From the NCBI RefSeq assembly GCF_000092205.1, contig NC_014216.1, positions 2,733,742-2,797,741 on the forward strand: a DNA stretch of 64,000 nucleotides, written 5' to 3'. Shown one piece after another: positions 7,612 to 15,473 of the stretch. The position numbers and the translations under genes were made by a program. Each line of letters opens with the position of its first letter. Position 1 is the stretch's first letter. Source of the stretch: Desulfurivibrio alkaliphilus AHT 2 (GTDB lineage: Bacteria > Desulfobacterota > Desulfobulbia > Desulfobulbales > Desulfurivibrionaceae). Below the pieces are notes generated by a model, which had not been told where the DNA came from, made no database searches, and saw nothing but the letters and a program-made list of their open reading frames with translations.

Positions 7612-9384
7612 CTACCAGATCAGGTAGAACAGCATAAGGATCAGCAGCACTGAGCAGCAACCGGCCACCGGCCAGGCGGTGAGTTGTTTTTCCCACCGCT
7701 GGGCCGGGTTTTGCCAGATGGTGGTGATGGCATGCCACAGCCGTTGCAGCAATTGGTCCAGTTTGCCCACCGCCCGGGCGCTAAAGGTGGCCCCGGCCTG
7801 CCAGGTGGTGGCCAGCAGCGTCAGCGGGGCGGATTCCCGGGGGTTGGTGTCCAGTCGGGTCGGCCAGCGGCGCTCAAGAGGCCGGGCCAGGGCCAGGGCA
7901 GCCAGCAGCGGCAGCAGGGCGCCGGTCAGTTTGCCCGGCGTCAGCAGCGGGCCGAGGGCCGGCAGCAAGGTGGAGGCCGTGGGCAGGTAAAGGTACCATC
8001 CCAGGGGCAGGCCGGAGAGTACCAGCAGGCCCCAGGGCAGCAGCATTGTCCGGGGAGCGGCGGCGGTGTCTGCGGCGTCGGTCTGGTTGTGTTGCCGCCA
8101 CTGTTGCCGCATCAGAGCCAGGAAGCGCAGCAGCAGCAGGGTGGTGGCCAGCCCGCTCAGTTTCAGCAGCCATTCCCACAGGGCCGGGTCCACCACAGTC
8201 CCGGCTCCGCCCAGGGCCAGCAACTGCTCTTTGGCGAAATAACCGCTGGTTAACGGCGCCCCGACCAAGGCCAGGGCCGGCAACAGCAGTCCCAGGGTCA
8301 GCAGTTTACCATTGGTTTTGTAAGCGGCCAGGGCCACCGCCAGGAAGAGGGCGCCCTTGGCCAGGCCGTGATGCAGGGCGTAGAGCTTGATGGTTTCAAT
8401 CGCCCGGGGAAAAAGCTCCGGCACACTCAGCCCCAACCCCAGGGCGGCGGTGATCAGCCCCATCTGGCTGATGCTGGACCAGGCCAGCACACTTTTGGGT
8501 TCCTGCCGGGTCATCCCCATGACCGCGCCGTAAAAGGCCGCCGCCACCCCCAGCAGCAGGCAGAGCAGGCCCCACTCCGGCAGGGCGGGGCCGCCGACCG
8601 TGGCCTGCTCCGCTGCGGCGGGTGGCGGCGGGGCCAGAAAACGCAGCCAGCCCAGCAGCCCGGCCTTGATCATGGCCCCGGACAGCACGGCGCTGGCCGG
8701 CACCGGCGCGGCGGGGTGGGCCAGCGGCAACCAGAAATGCACCGGCAGCATCCCGGCTTTAACCCCGAAACCAAGCAGGAAAAAGAAGGTAAAACTTCCC
8801 GGCGGCGGCCCCCCGGCCATGGCCGCCGGCAGGTTGATCAGCCCGTCGGTGGTAAAAATCACCCCCAGCAGCCCGAGGAAAATCAGCACCTCGCCGATGA
8901 TCACCAGGGTCAGGTAAACCCGCCCGGCCGCCAGGTCGCTTGGCCGGCGGCGGTGAATCACCAGGCCGTAGGCGGCCAGGCCCATGAGGGTGAAAAAGAG
9001 GTTGAAGCTGATCAGGTCGCCGGCCAGAATCAGGCCGAAATTGCCGGCCTGGGCCAGCAGAAAAAAGAGCAGAAAGTAATGCCCTCGCCGGTCGCTGGCC
9101 AGGTAACCGGCGGCAAACCAGGCGGCGATCAGCCACAGCCAGGCGGTAAAGAGCAGGAAGAGCCGACCGTTGGCATCCAACCGCAACTCACCTCCCAGCA
9201 GCAACCAGGGCAGCGGCAGCACCGCCTCGCCGCCGGTCAGCGCCAGGATCAGGGCCGGCAGGGCGGTTAGCGGCGCCAGCCGGCGCACTATACTTCTCGC
9301 CGCCGGCCAGACCAGCAGGGCGGCGGCCAGCAGCGGCGCGGTCACCGCCAGGGCGATGAGCAACGGTGGCGGCAGGGCGCTCAT
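7612..9384 (-). CDS. Mrp antiporter NuoL/M/N-like subunit, third copy
   Basis: 590 residues and about 14 hydrophobic segments, a proton-antiporter-like membrane subunit related to MrpA/MrpD and NuoL/M/N. Expected landmarks are present: FGVKAGMLPVHFWLPLAHPAAP with a conserved Lys and His, GAMIKAGLLGWLRF, and LAWSSISQMGLI followed by HHGLAKGALFLAVAL. It is the last gene of the operon; its ATG at 9384 overlaps the preceding stop (ATGA). With two similar genes upstream, the operon has three ion-channel subunits, as in group-2 Mrp or Mbh-type systems. Which copy equals MrpA or MrpD cannot be settled by eye. Confidence 0.85.
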   Translation of the reverse strand: MSALPPPLLIALAVTAPLLAAALLVWPAARSIVRRLAPLTALPALILALTGGEAVLPLPWLLLGGELRLDANGRLFLLFTAWLWLIAAWFAAGYLASDRRGHYFLLFFLLAQAGNFGLILAGDLISFNLFFTLMGLAAYGLVIHRRRPSDLAAGRVYLTLVIIGEVLIFLGLLGVIFTTDGLINLPAAMAGGPPPGSFTFFFLLGFGVKAGMLPVHFWLPLAHPAAPVPASAVLSGAMIKAGLLGWLRFLAPPPPAAAEQATVGGPALPEWGLLCLLLGVAAAFYGAVMGMTRQEPKSVLAWSSISQMGLITAALGLGLSVPELFPRAIETIKLYALHHGLAKGALFLAVALAAYKTNGKLLTLGLLLPALALVGAPLTSGYFAKEQLLALGGAGTVVDPALWEWLLKLSGLATTLLLLRFLALMRQQWRQHNQTDAADTAAAPRTMLLPWGLLVLSGLPLGWYLYLPTASTLLPALGPLLTPGKLTGALLPLLAALALARPLERRWPTRLDTNPRESAPLTLLATTWQAGATFSARAVGKLDQLLQRLWHAITTIWQNPAQRWEKQLTAWPVAGCCSVLLILMLFYLIW

Positions 9385-10898
9385 GGAAAACCTCCACCAA
9401 CGATAAACTTTGCCCACGACAACGGGCTGGCCGGGGCAGCGGCCAGCAGGCCGGCGATGATGACCAGCAGGGCGGTGATCAGCGAGGGGATCAGCAGCAT
9501 GTTGTTGGCCTCCTGCCCCCCTCGCCGGTGGCCGGCCTGGGTCGCCCGCCGTTCCCGTTCCGGCCGCAGCAGCGGTTCCTTAAACCAGATCCGGTGCACC
9601 ACCGGCAGAAAGTAGGCGGCGTTAAGCAGGGTGCTGATGGCCAGGATGGCCAGAATCCAGGGTTGCCCGACCTCCAGCGCGCCCCAGCCCAGGTACCATT
9701 TGCTGAAAAAACCGGCCATGGGCGGCAGCCCGATCATCCCCAAAGCACCGATGGTGAAAGCAGCCATGGTCCAGGGCATCCGCCGCCCCAGCCCGGACAT
9801 CTCGTCGATGCGATGGATACCCAGGGTTTCCGCCAGGTTGCCGGCGCAAAAGAAGAGGGTGATCTTCATCAGGCCCTGGTGCACCAGGTGGACCAGGCCG
9901 CCGGTAACCGCCAGCGGCCCGGCCAGGCTGACCCCCAGGCCGATATAGGAAACCTGGCTGACGGTGGACCAGGCCAGCCGTTTTTTGATGCTGTTTTCTT
10001 GCAGGGCCCGGATGGAGCCGTAGATGATGGTGGCGGCGGCCAGGATGGTAAGCAGCGGCAACACCCCCAGCATCTGGCAGAGTTCCAGGCCGTAAAGGTC
10101 GGCCACCACCCGGAAGATCCCGAAGGCCCCGGCCTTGACCACCGCCACCGCGTGCAGCAGGGCGCTGACCGGGGCCGGGGCCGCCATGGCCACCGGCAAC
10201 CAGCCGCAAAGGGGCACCAGCGCCGCTTTGACCCCCAGGCCGGCGATCAGCAGCACGAAGATCAGCTGCAGGGTCAGGCGATCACTTTCGCCGGCGATGG
10301 CAGCGATCATGCCGCTGCCGAAGGCAAGGTCGCCGCCCCAGCTCCAGAGCCAGGCGGTTCCCAGCAGCAGCAAAGCGCCGCCGCCCACGGTGTAATAAAG
10401 ATAGACCTTGCCGGCGGCCAAAGCTTCCGGGGTGCCGCGGTGAACCACCAGGGGGTAAGTGGCCAGGGTGAGCATTTCATAGAACAGCAGGAAAGTAAAA
10501 AGATCGCCGGCCAGCGAGACCCCCACCGTGGCGCTGACACATAAGCTGAAAAAACCGAAAAAACGGCTGCGGTTGGGGGAGTTTTCCAGATAGCCCACGG
10601 CGTAAATAGTGGTCAGCAGCCAGAGCACCGCCGACAAAGTGGCAAAGAAGACCGCCAGCGAATCGGCCCGCAGCACCAGGTTGATGCCCGGCAGCAACGG
10701 TAATACCGCCTGGTATTCAACTCCGGCAAAAAGGCCGCGGACCAGAATGGCGATCAGGATCAGTTTGCTCACCGAGCCGCCCAGGTTAAGGGTGGTGCGC
10801 AGGGCAACACTTTCTTCCCGTAAAAAGAAGATGACCACCCCGACTCCGAAGGAACTGAAAAGAATGGCCAACGGCAGCCAGGCGTTGATGTTGCTCAT
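9381..10898 (-). CDS. Mrp antiporter NuoL/M/N-like subunit, second copy (MrpD-like)
   Basis: 505 residues, the usual length for MrpD/MnhD. It has about 14 membrane segments and the antiporter motifs GLGVKAALVPLCGWLPVAMAA, LLHAVAVVKAGAFGIFRV and LAWSTVSQVSYIGLGVSL, with the LVHLVHQGLMKITLFFCAGN helix. The Lys and His residues expected along the proton path are visible in these motifs. It overlaps its neighbours by four bases on both sides (ATGA), which indicates translational coupling. Confidence 0.88.
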   Translation of the reverse strand: MSNINAWLPLAILFSSFGVGVVIFFLREESVALRTTLNLGGSVSKLILIAILVRGLFAGVEYQAVLPLLPGINLVLRADSLAVFFATLSAVLWLLTTIYAVGYLENSPNRSRFFGFFSLCVSATVGVSLAGDLFTFLLFYEMLTLATYPLVVHRGTPEALAAGKVYLYYTVGGGALLLLGTAWLWSWGGDLAFGSGMIAAIAGESDRLTLQLIFVLLIAGLGVKAALVPLCGWLPVAMAAPAPVSALLHAVAVVKAGAFGIFRVVADLYGLELCQMLGVLPLLTILAAATIIYGSIRALQENSIKKRLAWSTVSQVSYIGLGVSLAGPLAVTGGLVHLVHQGLMKITLFFCAGNLAETLGIHRIDEMSGLGRRMPWTMAAFTIGALGMIGLPPMAGFFSKWYLGWGALEVGQPWILAILAISTLLNAAYFLPVVHRIWFKEPLLRPERERRATQAGHRRGGQEANNMLLIPSLITALLVIIAGLLAAAPASPLSWAKFIVGGGFP

Positions 10899-12556
10899 GG
10901 TTGCCCACCTCCCGCAACGCTCACCGCCGGTGCTTGCCAGCCAGCCGGCAGGCCGCCGCCGGTAAGCTCAAGGCTGAGCCAGGGGAACAGCCCCAGCAGG
11001 ATGCCGGCTAAAGCCAGCAGCAGGGGCGCCCATTGCATTACCAGCGGGGCGGCCATAACGGTTATGGGTTGCCCGGTAACCACCGCCGTTTGCCGATGCC
11101 TGGCCGGGCGCATGAAAGTGGCGGTGATGGGGGGCAACAGGTAGGCCACGCTCAGCAGGGTGCCGCCGACAATGGTCAGGGTCCACCACCATTGGCCGCT
11201 GTCCAGGGTGGCCAGCAGCAGGTACCATTTACCAATGAAGCCGCCGCTGGGGGGCAGGCCCATCAGTATAACGGCGGCCAAAGAGATGGTTATGGCGGTC
11301 AGCGGCAAGTGCTGGCTCAAGGCCCTGAGGTCGGTGACCAACAAAGCGCGAGGTAAGCGGTCCTTCTGACCGGTTACCTCGGCGGTGCGGGCTTTGGAGG
11401 GGCACTCGCCGGGGGCCAGGCGGGGAGGGGGGGTGGTATACTGTTGCACGATACCGGCGGCCAGGAAGAAAGCGGTTTTGGCCAGGGCATGACCGGCCAG
11501 GATAAAGAGCAGGCCATAGAGGGCGGCGTGGGGGTTGGGGCCCAGCAGCAGCGGAAAGGCCAGGAACAGATAGCCCATTTGGGCAACGGTGGAGTAAGCG
11601 ATCAATTCTTTTAAGGCGTGGCTGCGCAGGGCCTGCACCGAACCCCAGAAAATTGCCGCCGCGCCCAGGCCGCCCAGCAGTTGAAAGGCGGCGTAAAGTT
11701 CCAGGTCGGCGTGTTGCCACAGCGGCAGCCATATCTTGAGCACCAGGTAAAGCGAGGCCTTGACCACCAGGGCGGAAAGCAAGGCGCTGGCCGGCGCCGG
11801 GGCGTTGGCATGGGCCGGCGGCAGCCAGAAATGCAGGGGAAACAGAGCCGACTTGACGATCATCCCCAGGGTCATGAAGGCCAAGGCCAGGCGGATCAGC
11901 GGGTCGGGGTCGGCAAGTTCGGCAAACAGGGCCAGGTTCAGCGAGCCGGTTTGGCGGTAGATCAAGACCACTCCCAGCAGGAAGCAAAACGAGCCGAAGA
12001 TATTGAGCAGCAGATAGCGCAGGGCGGCCTGCCGGGCGGCCGCCGTGCCCGACAGGCTTACCAGGCAGACTGCCGCCAGCCCCAGCAATTCCAGGCCGAC
12101 GTAGATGTTGAACAAATCGGCGCTGAGCAGCAGGCCGTTGAGCGAGGCCCAGAGCAGTAGCCAGAGCGGGTAGAAATAACGCAAGCGCCGGTTGGCGGAT
12201 GATGTTTGGGGCGTGGTTGCCCGCCCGGTGGCCGATGGGGGGTTAACATCGGTGAAATAGTGAGGGCTGTAGAGGCCCACCACGATGTTGACCAGCGCCG
12301 TCAGCCAGAGCAGCCACAGGCTCAGGCCGTCGGCCGCCAGGCCGATGCCCAGCTCCGCCGGCCAGCCGCCCAGGGGATAAAGCAGTTGCTCCTGCCCTTG
12401 CATACCGTAGGTCAGCGCCGCCAGCATGGCGGTCACGCCGGCCATTCCGGCCAGGGCAAAAAGGCGCCCCCGCCGGGGCGCGGCAAAGGCCAGGATGGCC
12501 GCAACCAGCGGCAGGACAATCAGCAGGATGGGCCAGGGGGGCGGCAGCGGGTTCAT
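10895..12556 (-). CDS. Mrp antiporter NuoL/M/N-like subunit, first copy
   Basis: 553 residues of membrane protein with the same family landmarks: GMIVKSALFPLHFWLPPAHA, LLSALVVKASLYLVLKIWLP, LIAYSTVAQMGYLFLAFPLLL and GHALAKTAFFLAAGIV. A charged hydrophilic stretch near residues 380-405 interrupts the membrane segments. It follows the mrpC-like gene with a four-base overlap. It transports protons or cations as part of the multi-subunit complex. Confidence 0.87.
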   Translation of the reverse strand: MNPLPPPWPILLIVLPLVAAILAFAAPRRGRLFALAGMAGVTAMLAALTYGMQGQEQLLYPLGGWPAELGIGLAADGLSLWLLWLTALVNIVVGLYSPHYFTDVNPPSATGRATTPQTSSANRRLRYFYPLWLLLWASLNGLLLSADLFNIYVGLELLGLAAVCLVSLSGTAAARQAALRYLLLNIFGSFCFLLGVVLIYRQTGSLNLALFAELADPDPLIRLALAFMTLGMIVKSALFPLHFWLPPAHANAPAPASALLSALVVKASLYLVLKIWLPLWQHADLELYAAFQLLGGLGAAAIFWGSVQALRSHALKELIAYSTVAQMGYLFLAFPLLLGPNPHAALYGLLFILAGHALAKTAFFLAAGIVQQYTTPPPRLAPGECPSKARTAEVTGQKDRLPRALLVTDLRALSQHLPLTAITISLAAVILMGLPPSGGFIGKWYLLLATLDSGQWWWTLTIVGGTLLSVAYLLPPITATFMRPARHRQTAVVTGQPITVMAAPLVMQWAPLLLALAGILLGLFPWLSLELTGGGLPAGWQAPAVSVAGGGQP

Positions 12557-12918
12557 GGCGGCGGCGCGTCCCCCAGGTTGAAACCGTCCGACCCACTTTC
12601 CCTGCGGGCCGGGGGGGGCTCCGGCGCCGGGTTATCTTCCCCTGAACCATCATCTTCACCGGCCTGGCCGGCCAAGGCCAGGGCAAAACCGGTGATGCTG
12701 ACGGTGATCACGATGCCGGTCAGCACCAGGGCGTGGATCACCGCGTCGGGTTCGCCGCCGGGGTTGTAAGCGACGCTGATCATCAGCAGGAAGATGCCGC
12801 TGCCGCTGATATTGACCGCCAGAATCCGGCGCAGCGTCCCTTCCGGGCCAAACAGCGCTACCAGCCCCAGCAGAAACAGCAGCAGGCCGGTAATCCCGAA
12901 AAGCAGGGCGGTGCTCAT
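12553..12918 (-). CDS. mrpC: Mrp antiporter subunit C (NuoK-like)
   Basis: 121 residues with three hydrophobic segments, the MrpC/MnhC/NuoK pattern. Visible family features are the N-terminal ALLFGITGLLLFLLGLVALF, the SGSGIFLLMISVAYNP loop and DAVIHALVLTGIVITVSITG. A Pro/Asp-rich tail of about 25 residues follows the last helix. Overlapping start and stop codons join it to both neighbours. Confidence 0.88.
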   Translation of the reverse strand: MSTALLFGITGLLLFLLGLVALFGPEGTLRRILAVNISGSGIFLLMISVAYNPGGEPDAVIHALVLTGIVITVSITGFALALAGQAGEDDGSGEDNPAPEPPPARRESGSDGFNLGDAPPP

Positions 12919-14009
12919 CGCTGTTCCTCCTCCGCCGGCAAGTGGCGCTGGGGGGAGGGCAACGGTTCATCGGGGGCAAACACCTGCTGCCGGGCGGCGG
13001 CCGGTGCACCGGCATCGGGCAGCAGGCAGAGCGCCAGGCCGATGGAGATGGCCGCCGCCGCCTCGATGGCCAGGATAAAGGCCCCGGCCTGTGCCGCCGG
13101 GTACTGGAAAAACAGCTTGCCCAGGGCCAGGGGCAGGGCGGCCAGCCCGAGAAAGATCAAGGTGCCGCCCACCAGGGTGGCCCGCAGCAGGGGCCGGGGA
13201 CAGAATTCCGGCAGGGGCCGGCCGGCCAGGGCCAGCAGAATGCCGGCCGCACCCAGTACCGCCCCGCCCTGGAAGGCGCCGCCCGGCGCGTGCTCCCCCA
13301 GCCAGACCAGGTAACCGGCCACCAAAATGGAAAAGGGTAAAATGCCCCGGATCATGGTCAGCAGGATGGGGTTAACCGCTATGCCCACCGGCGGGCGGGG
13401 CGCTTTGCCCAGGGACCAGATGCCGATCACCGCCAGCAGCAGCACCACCAGTTCCAGCAGGGTATCAAAGCTGCGAAAGTTGAGCAGTACGGCGGTCACC
13501 TGGTTACTCACCCCGCTCAAGGGCATGGCCTCGACGGTAACCACCGCCGGCCCCAGCCGCAAAGGCGGATAAGCCCACAGCAGCCAGCACCCAATCCCCA
13601 GCAAAACCAAAGCCCCCAGGCCGCAAAAAAACACCGCCACCCGAGCAAAGCGGGCCGAAGACCGTAAACGCTCAGCAGTGCCGCAGGTTGCGGCAAGCGG
13701 ACCGGCGCCGCGTACCCCAGGTACGCAAGTCGGGCCGATCGCCGCAAGATGCGGTGCTGCTGAGCGTTTACGATGAAGACGGCCGAGGAAGGAGAGTAGC
13801 AACGCTCCGCTGATTCCGGCGCCGATGGCCGCCTCGGCCAGGCCCACCTCCAGGGCGTCCAGGCGCACCCAGACCAGGGCCATGACCAGCCCCAGGGCGA
13901 TGAACAGCACCACGGCCCGGAATTCCTCCCGGCTGAAGAGCACCGCCCAGGCCAGGCCCAGCAAGGTGGCGGCCAGGGTCAGATCCATTCCCCAGGTCAG
14001 CAGCTTCAT
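12915..14009 (-). CDS. Mrp antiporter DUF4040/MbhE-MnhB fusion interrupted in frame by Rep1
   Basis: 364 residues with three parts. Residues 1-78 carry a DUF4040 (MbhD-like) segment, corresponding to the C-terminal domain of MrpA. A hydrophilic stretch of about 37 residues (79-115, from RKRSAAPHLAAIG to TAERLR) is encoded entirely by Rep1 copy D. The remainder is an MbhE-like helix region and an MnhB domain, with QVTAVLLNFRSFDTLLELVVLL and GILPFSILVAGYLVWLGEHAPGGAFQGG. Such DUF4040-MbhE-MnhB fusions are known in hydrogenase-related antiporters, so the fusion may be ancestral and the repeat a later insertion. The insert falls after a short basic segment between helices, where a loop could tolerate it. 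Confidence 0.85.
   Translation of the reverse strand: MKLLTWGMDLTLAATLLGLAWAVLFSREEFRAVVLFIALGLVMALVWVRLDALEVGLAEAAIGAGISGALLLSFLGRLHRKRSAAPHLAAIGPTCVPGVRGAGPLAATCGTAERLRSSARFARVAVFFCGLGALVLLGIGCWLLWAYPPLRLGPAVVTVEAMPLSGVSNQVTAVLLNFRSFDTLLELVVLLLAVIGIWSLGKAPRPPVGIAVNPILLTMIRGILPFSILVAGYLVWLGEHAPGGAFQGGAVLGAAGILLALAGRPLPEFCPRPLLRATLVGGTLIFLGLAALPLALGKLFFQYPAAQAGAFILAIEAAAAISIGLALCLLPDAGAPAAARQQVFAPDEPLPSPQRHLPAEEEQR
13663..13772. repeat. Rep1 hairpin repeat, copy D (inside an antiporter gene)
   Basis: A 110-bp copy with perfectly complementary arms CGTAAACGCTCAGCAG and CTGCTGAGCGTTTACG. It lies within the open frame of the MnhB fusion gene and adds about 37 codons without a stop. A GAAGAC hexamer occurs on both sides (13657-13662 and 13775-13780). 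It may be a target duplication, but it is short and not symmetrically placed. Confidence 0.92.
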
Positions 14010-14329
14010 GTTTTATTCCCCGTAGCGTGCGTCTGTTCCTGGTCGCGCCGGGCGGTGGCGCCCACCAGGTGACCGGCGGTGGCCCCGGCGGAGAGCACCA
14101 GCACCCAGATCAGCAGCAATTCGGCACTGACCGCCGGGCTCCAGTTGCGCAGGATCAACCCCGCCACCAGCAGCCCCAGGCCGACGTTATCCGCCTTAGT
14201 CACCGCGTGGATCCGGGTAAGGGTGTCGGGAAAGCGCAGCAGCCCCACGGTGCCGGCCAGAAAAAAGGGCATGGCCGCCACGATCAGCCCCAGGGCCAGC
14301 CAGTGTCGAATATCCGCCAGCAGTTCCAA
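14006..14329 (-). CDS. mrpG: Mrp antiporter subunit G
   Basis: 107 residues with three hydrophobic segments. The MrpG/MnhG signature is clear: GTVGLLRFPDTLTRIHAVTKADNVG (residues 27-51, with the conserved LLRFPD and H-A-x-TKA). A Lys/Arg-rich tail follows. It overlaps the next gene by four bases and follows mrpF by two. Confidence 0.93.
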   Translation of the reverse strand: MELLADIRHWLALGLIVAAMPFFLAGTVGLLRFPDTLTRIHAVTKADNVGLGLLVAGLILRNWSPAVSAELLLIWVLVLSAGATAGHLVGATARRDQEQTHATGNKT

Positions 14330-14331
14330 GG

Positions 14332-14667
14332 TTATACCTCGTTGTCGGCCTGGTTGGGCGCCGGCTCCATCACCCCTTTTGCCCCTGGCTGGTCCGTGGC
14401 GGCGACCTCCGCCCCCCGGTAGCGGCGAACGAAGGTGATCACCGCCACCGCCGCCAGCAGGGCGTAAACCAGGGCGATATGGCGCAGGGTGGGGTGGGTG
14501 AAAACCTCGGCAAGCAGCAAAAAAATACCCACGCCGGTGGTCCCGAAGAGCTGGGCGGTGAGCATCCGGTCCGCCGCCGTCGGTCCTTTGACCACCCGGA
14601 TCAGCCCCAGGCAGATGGTCAGCAGCAGAAAAAGCGTGCAGGCCAGCAGCAGAATTTCATCGTTCAT
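14332..14667 (-). CDS. mrpF: Mrp antiporter subunit F
   Basis: 111 residues. The MrpF/MnhF pattern is present: an N-terminal helix, then RVVKGPTAADRMLTAQLFGT, and the helix RHIALVYALLAAVAVITFVRRY. The ATG at 14667 is chosen because it starts at the conserved first helix and overlaps the end of mrpE by 11 bases. The frame remains open upstream, but only through mrpE sequence. Confidence 0.9.
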   Translation of the reverse strand: MNDEILLLACTLFLLLTICLGLIRVVKGPTAADRMLTAQLFGTTGVGIFLLLAEVFTHPTLRHIALVYALLAAVAVITFVRRYRGAEVAATDQPGAKGVMEPAPNQADNEV

Positions 14668-15187
14668 GGGCGCCTTCCCGGGTGGCAGATTCCGTTTCCT
14701 GCTTGAACAGCTCATCGATCCTGGTTTCAAGGCGGCGCAATTCCTGCTCCAGACCGGGGGAACGATCCAGGCTGTGAATCTCCAGGCTTTCCCGGTCAAA
14801 ACCCACGCTGAGGGTGCCCGGCAGCAGGGAAACGGCATTGGCGAAGAAGACCCGGGCCGGCCCCTCGGCCAGGCGCCAGCGAAAAGTTACCAGGGTGGGC
14901 GCCAGGCGCGGATCTGGGCTGAAGGCCCGGCGGGCCACGTCAAAACCGGCCAGCAGGGAGCGGATCATGAAAAAGGGGAGAAAGCGCAGCAGCCCCAGCG
15001 GCCGCCAGACCCAGGAATAACCCGGCGGCAGCAGCAATGAGGCCACGGCGGCGGAGATCACCACTATCAGGCCGGGCAAGAGGCCGTCGGGGGCGGCCCC
15101 GGTGAGGACCAGCCAGATGATGGCCAGCTCCAGGCTGCGGCGCAACAGCCGGCGGGCGAAATGGCGGTGGTCGGCAAAGAGGATCAT
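14657..15187 (-). CDS. mrpE: Mrp antiporter subunit E
   Basis: 176 residues, the first gene of the antiporter operon. Features of MrpE/MnhE are two N-terminal membrane helices (ELAIIWLVLTGAAPDGLLPG, and a VVISAAVASLLL region), then RFLPFFMIRSLLAGFDVARRAF and the soluble part PGTLSVGFDRESLEIHSLD. No convincing promoter was found upstream on the minus strand; the 286-base gap holds a promoter for the divergent gene. Confidence 0.9.
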   Translation of the reverse strand: MILFADHRHFARRLLRRSLELAIIWLVLTGAAPDGLLPGLIVVISAAVASLLLPPGYSWVWRPLGLLRFLPFFMIRSLLAGFDVARRAFSPDPRLAPTLVTFRWRLAEGPARVFFANAVSLLPGTLSVGFDRESLEIHSLDRSPGLEQELRRLETRIDELFKQETESATREGAHER

Positions 15188-15383
15188 GGCGGATATTCAA
15201 CCACAAACCTTCTTTCGTTGTCAATCGCCGCCGCGCCGGAATCAGCCAGGCTGCTCAGGCTCAAATGGCACGATGCGCGAATTCCTGCCGCGTCATTTTG
15301 CCGGAGGTCATGGGCTCGGGCCACTGCCCGCTGGAACTGCTCCTGATCGGCTCCCTCCCGTCCTGCGCGAAGCAGTATTTAGA

Positions 15384-15413
15384 TTGACAGCTCAGACGGC
15401 GATTCAAGATAAT
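15384..15413 (+). promoter_or_regulatory. Sigma-70-type promoter for the HD-GYP sensor gene
   Basis: A -35 TTGACA (15384-15389), an 18-base spacer and a -10 GATAAT (15408-15413) precede the gene at 15474. The roughly 54-nt leader contains a small hairpin (GGGCGC and GCGCCC, 15446-15464) just before the AAGGAGTGA ribosome site. Confidence 0.6.
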
Positions 15414-15473
15414 CAAATATCTGCTTTTATGCCCGCAAGGAAGGGCGCAGGGTAGGCGCCCAAGGAGTGAGTA

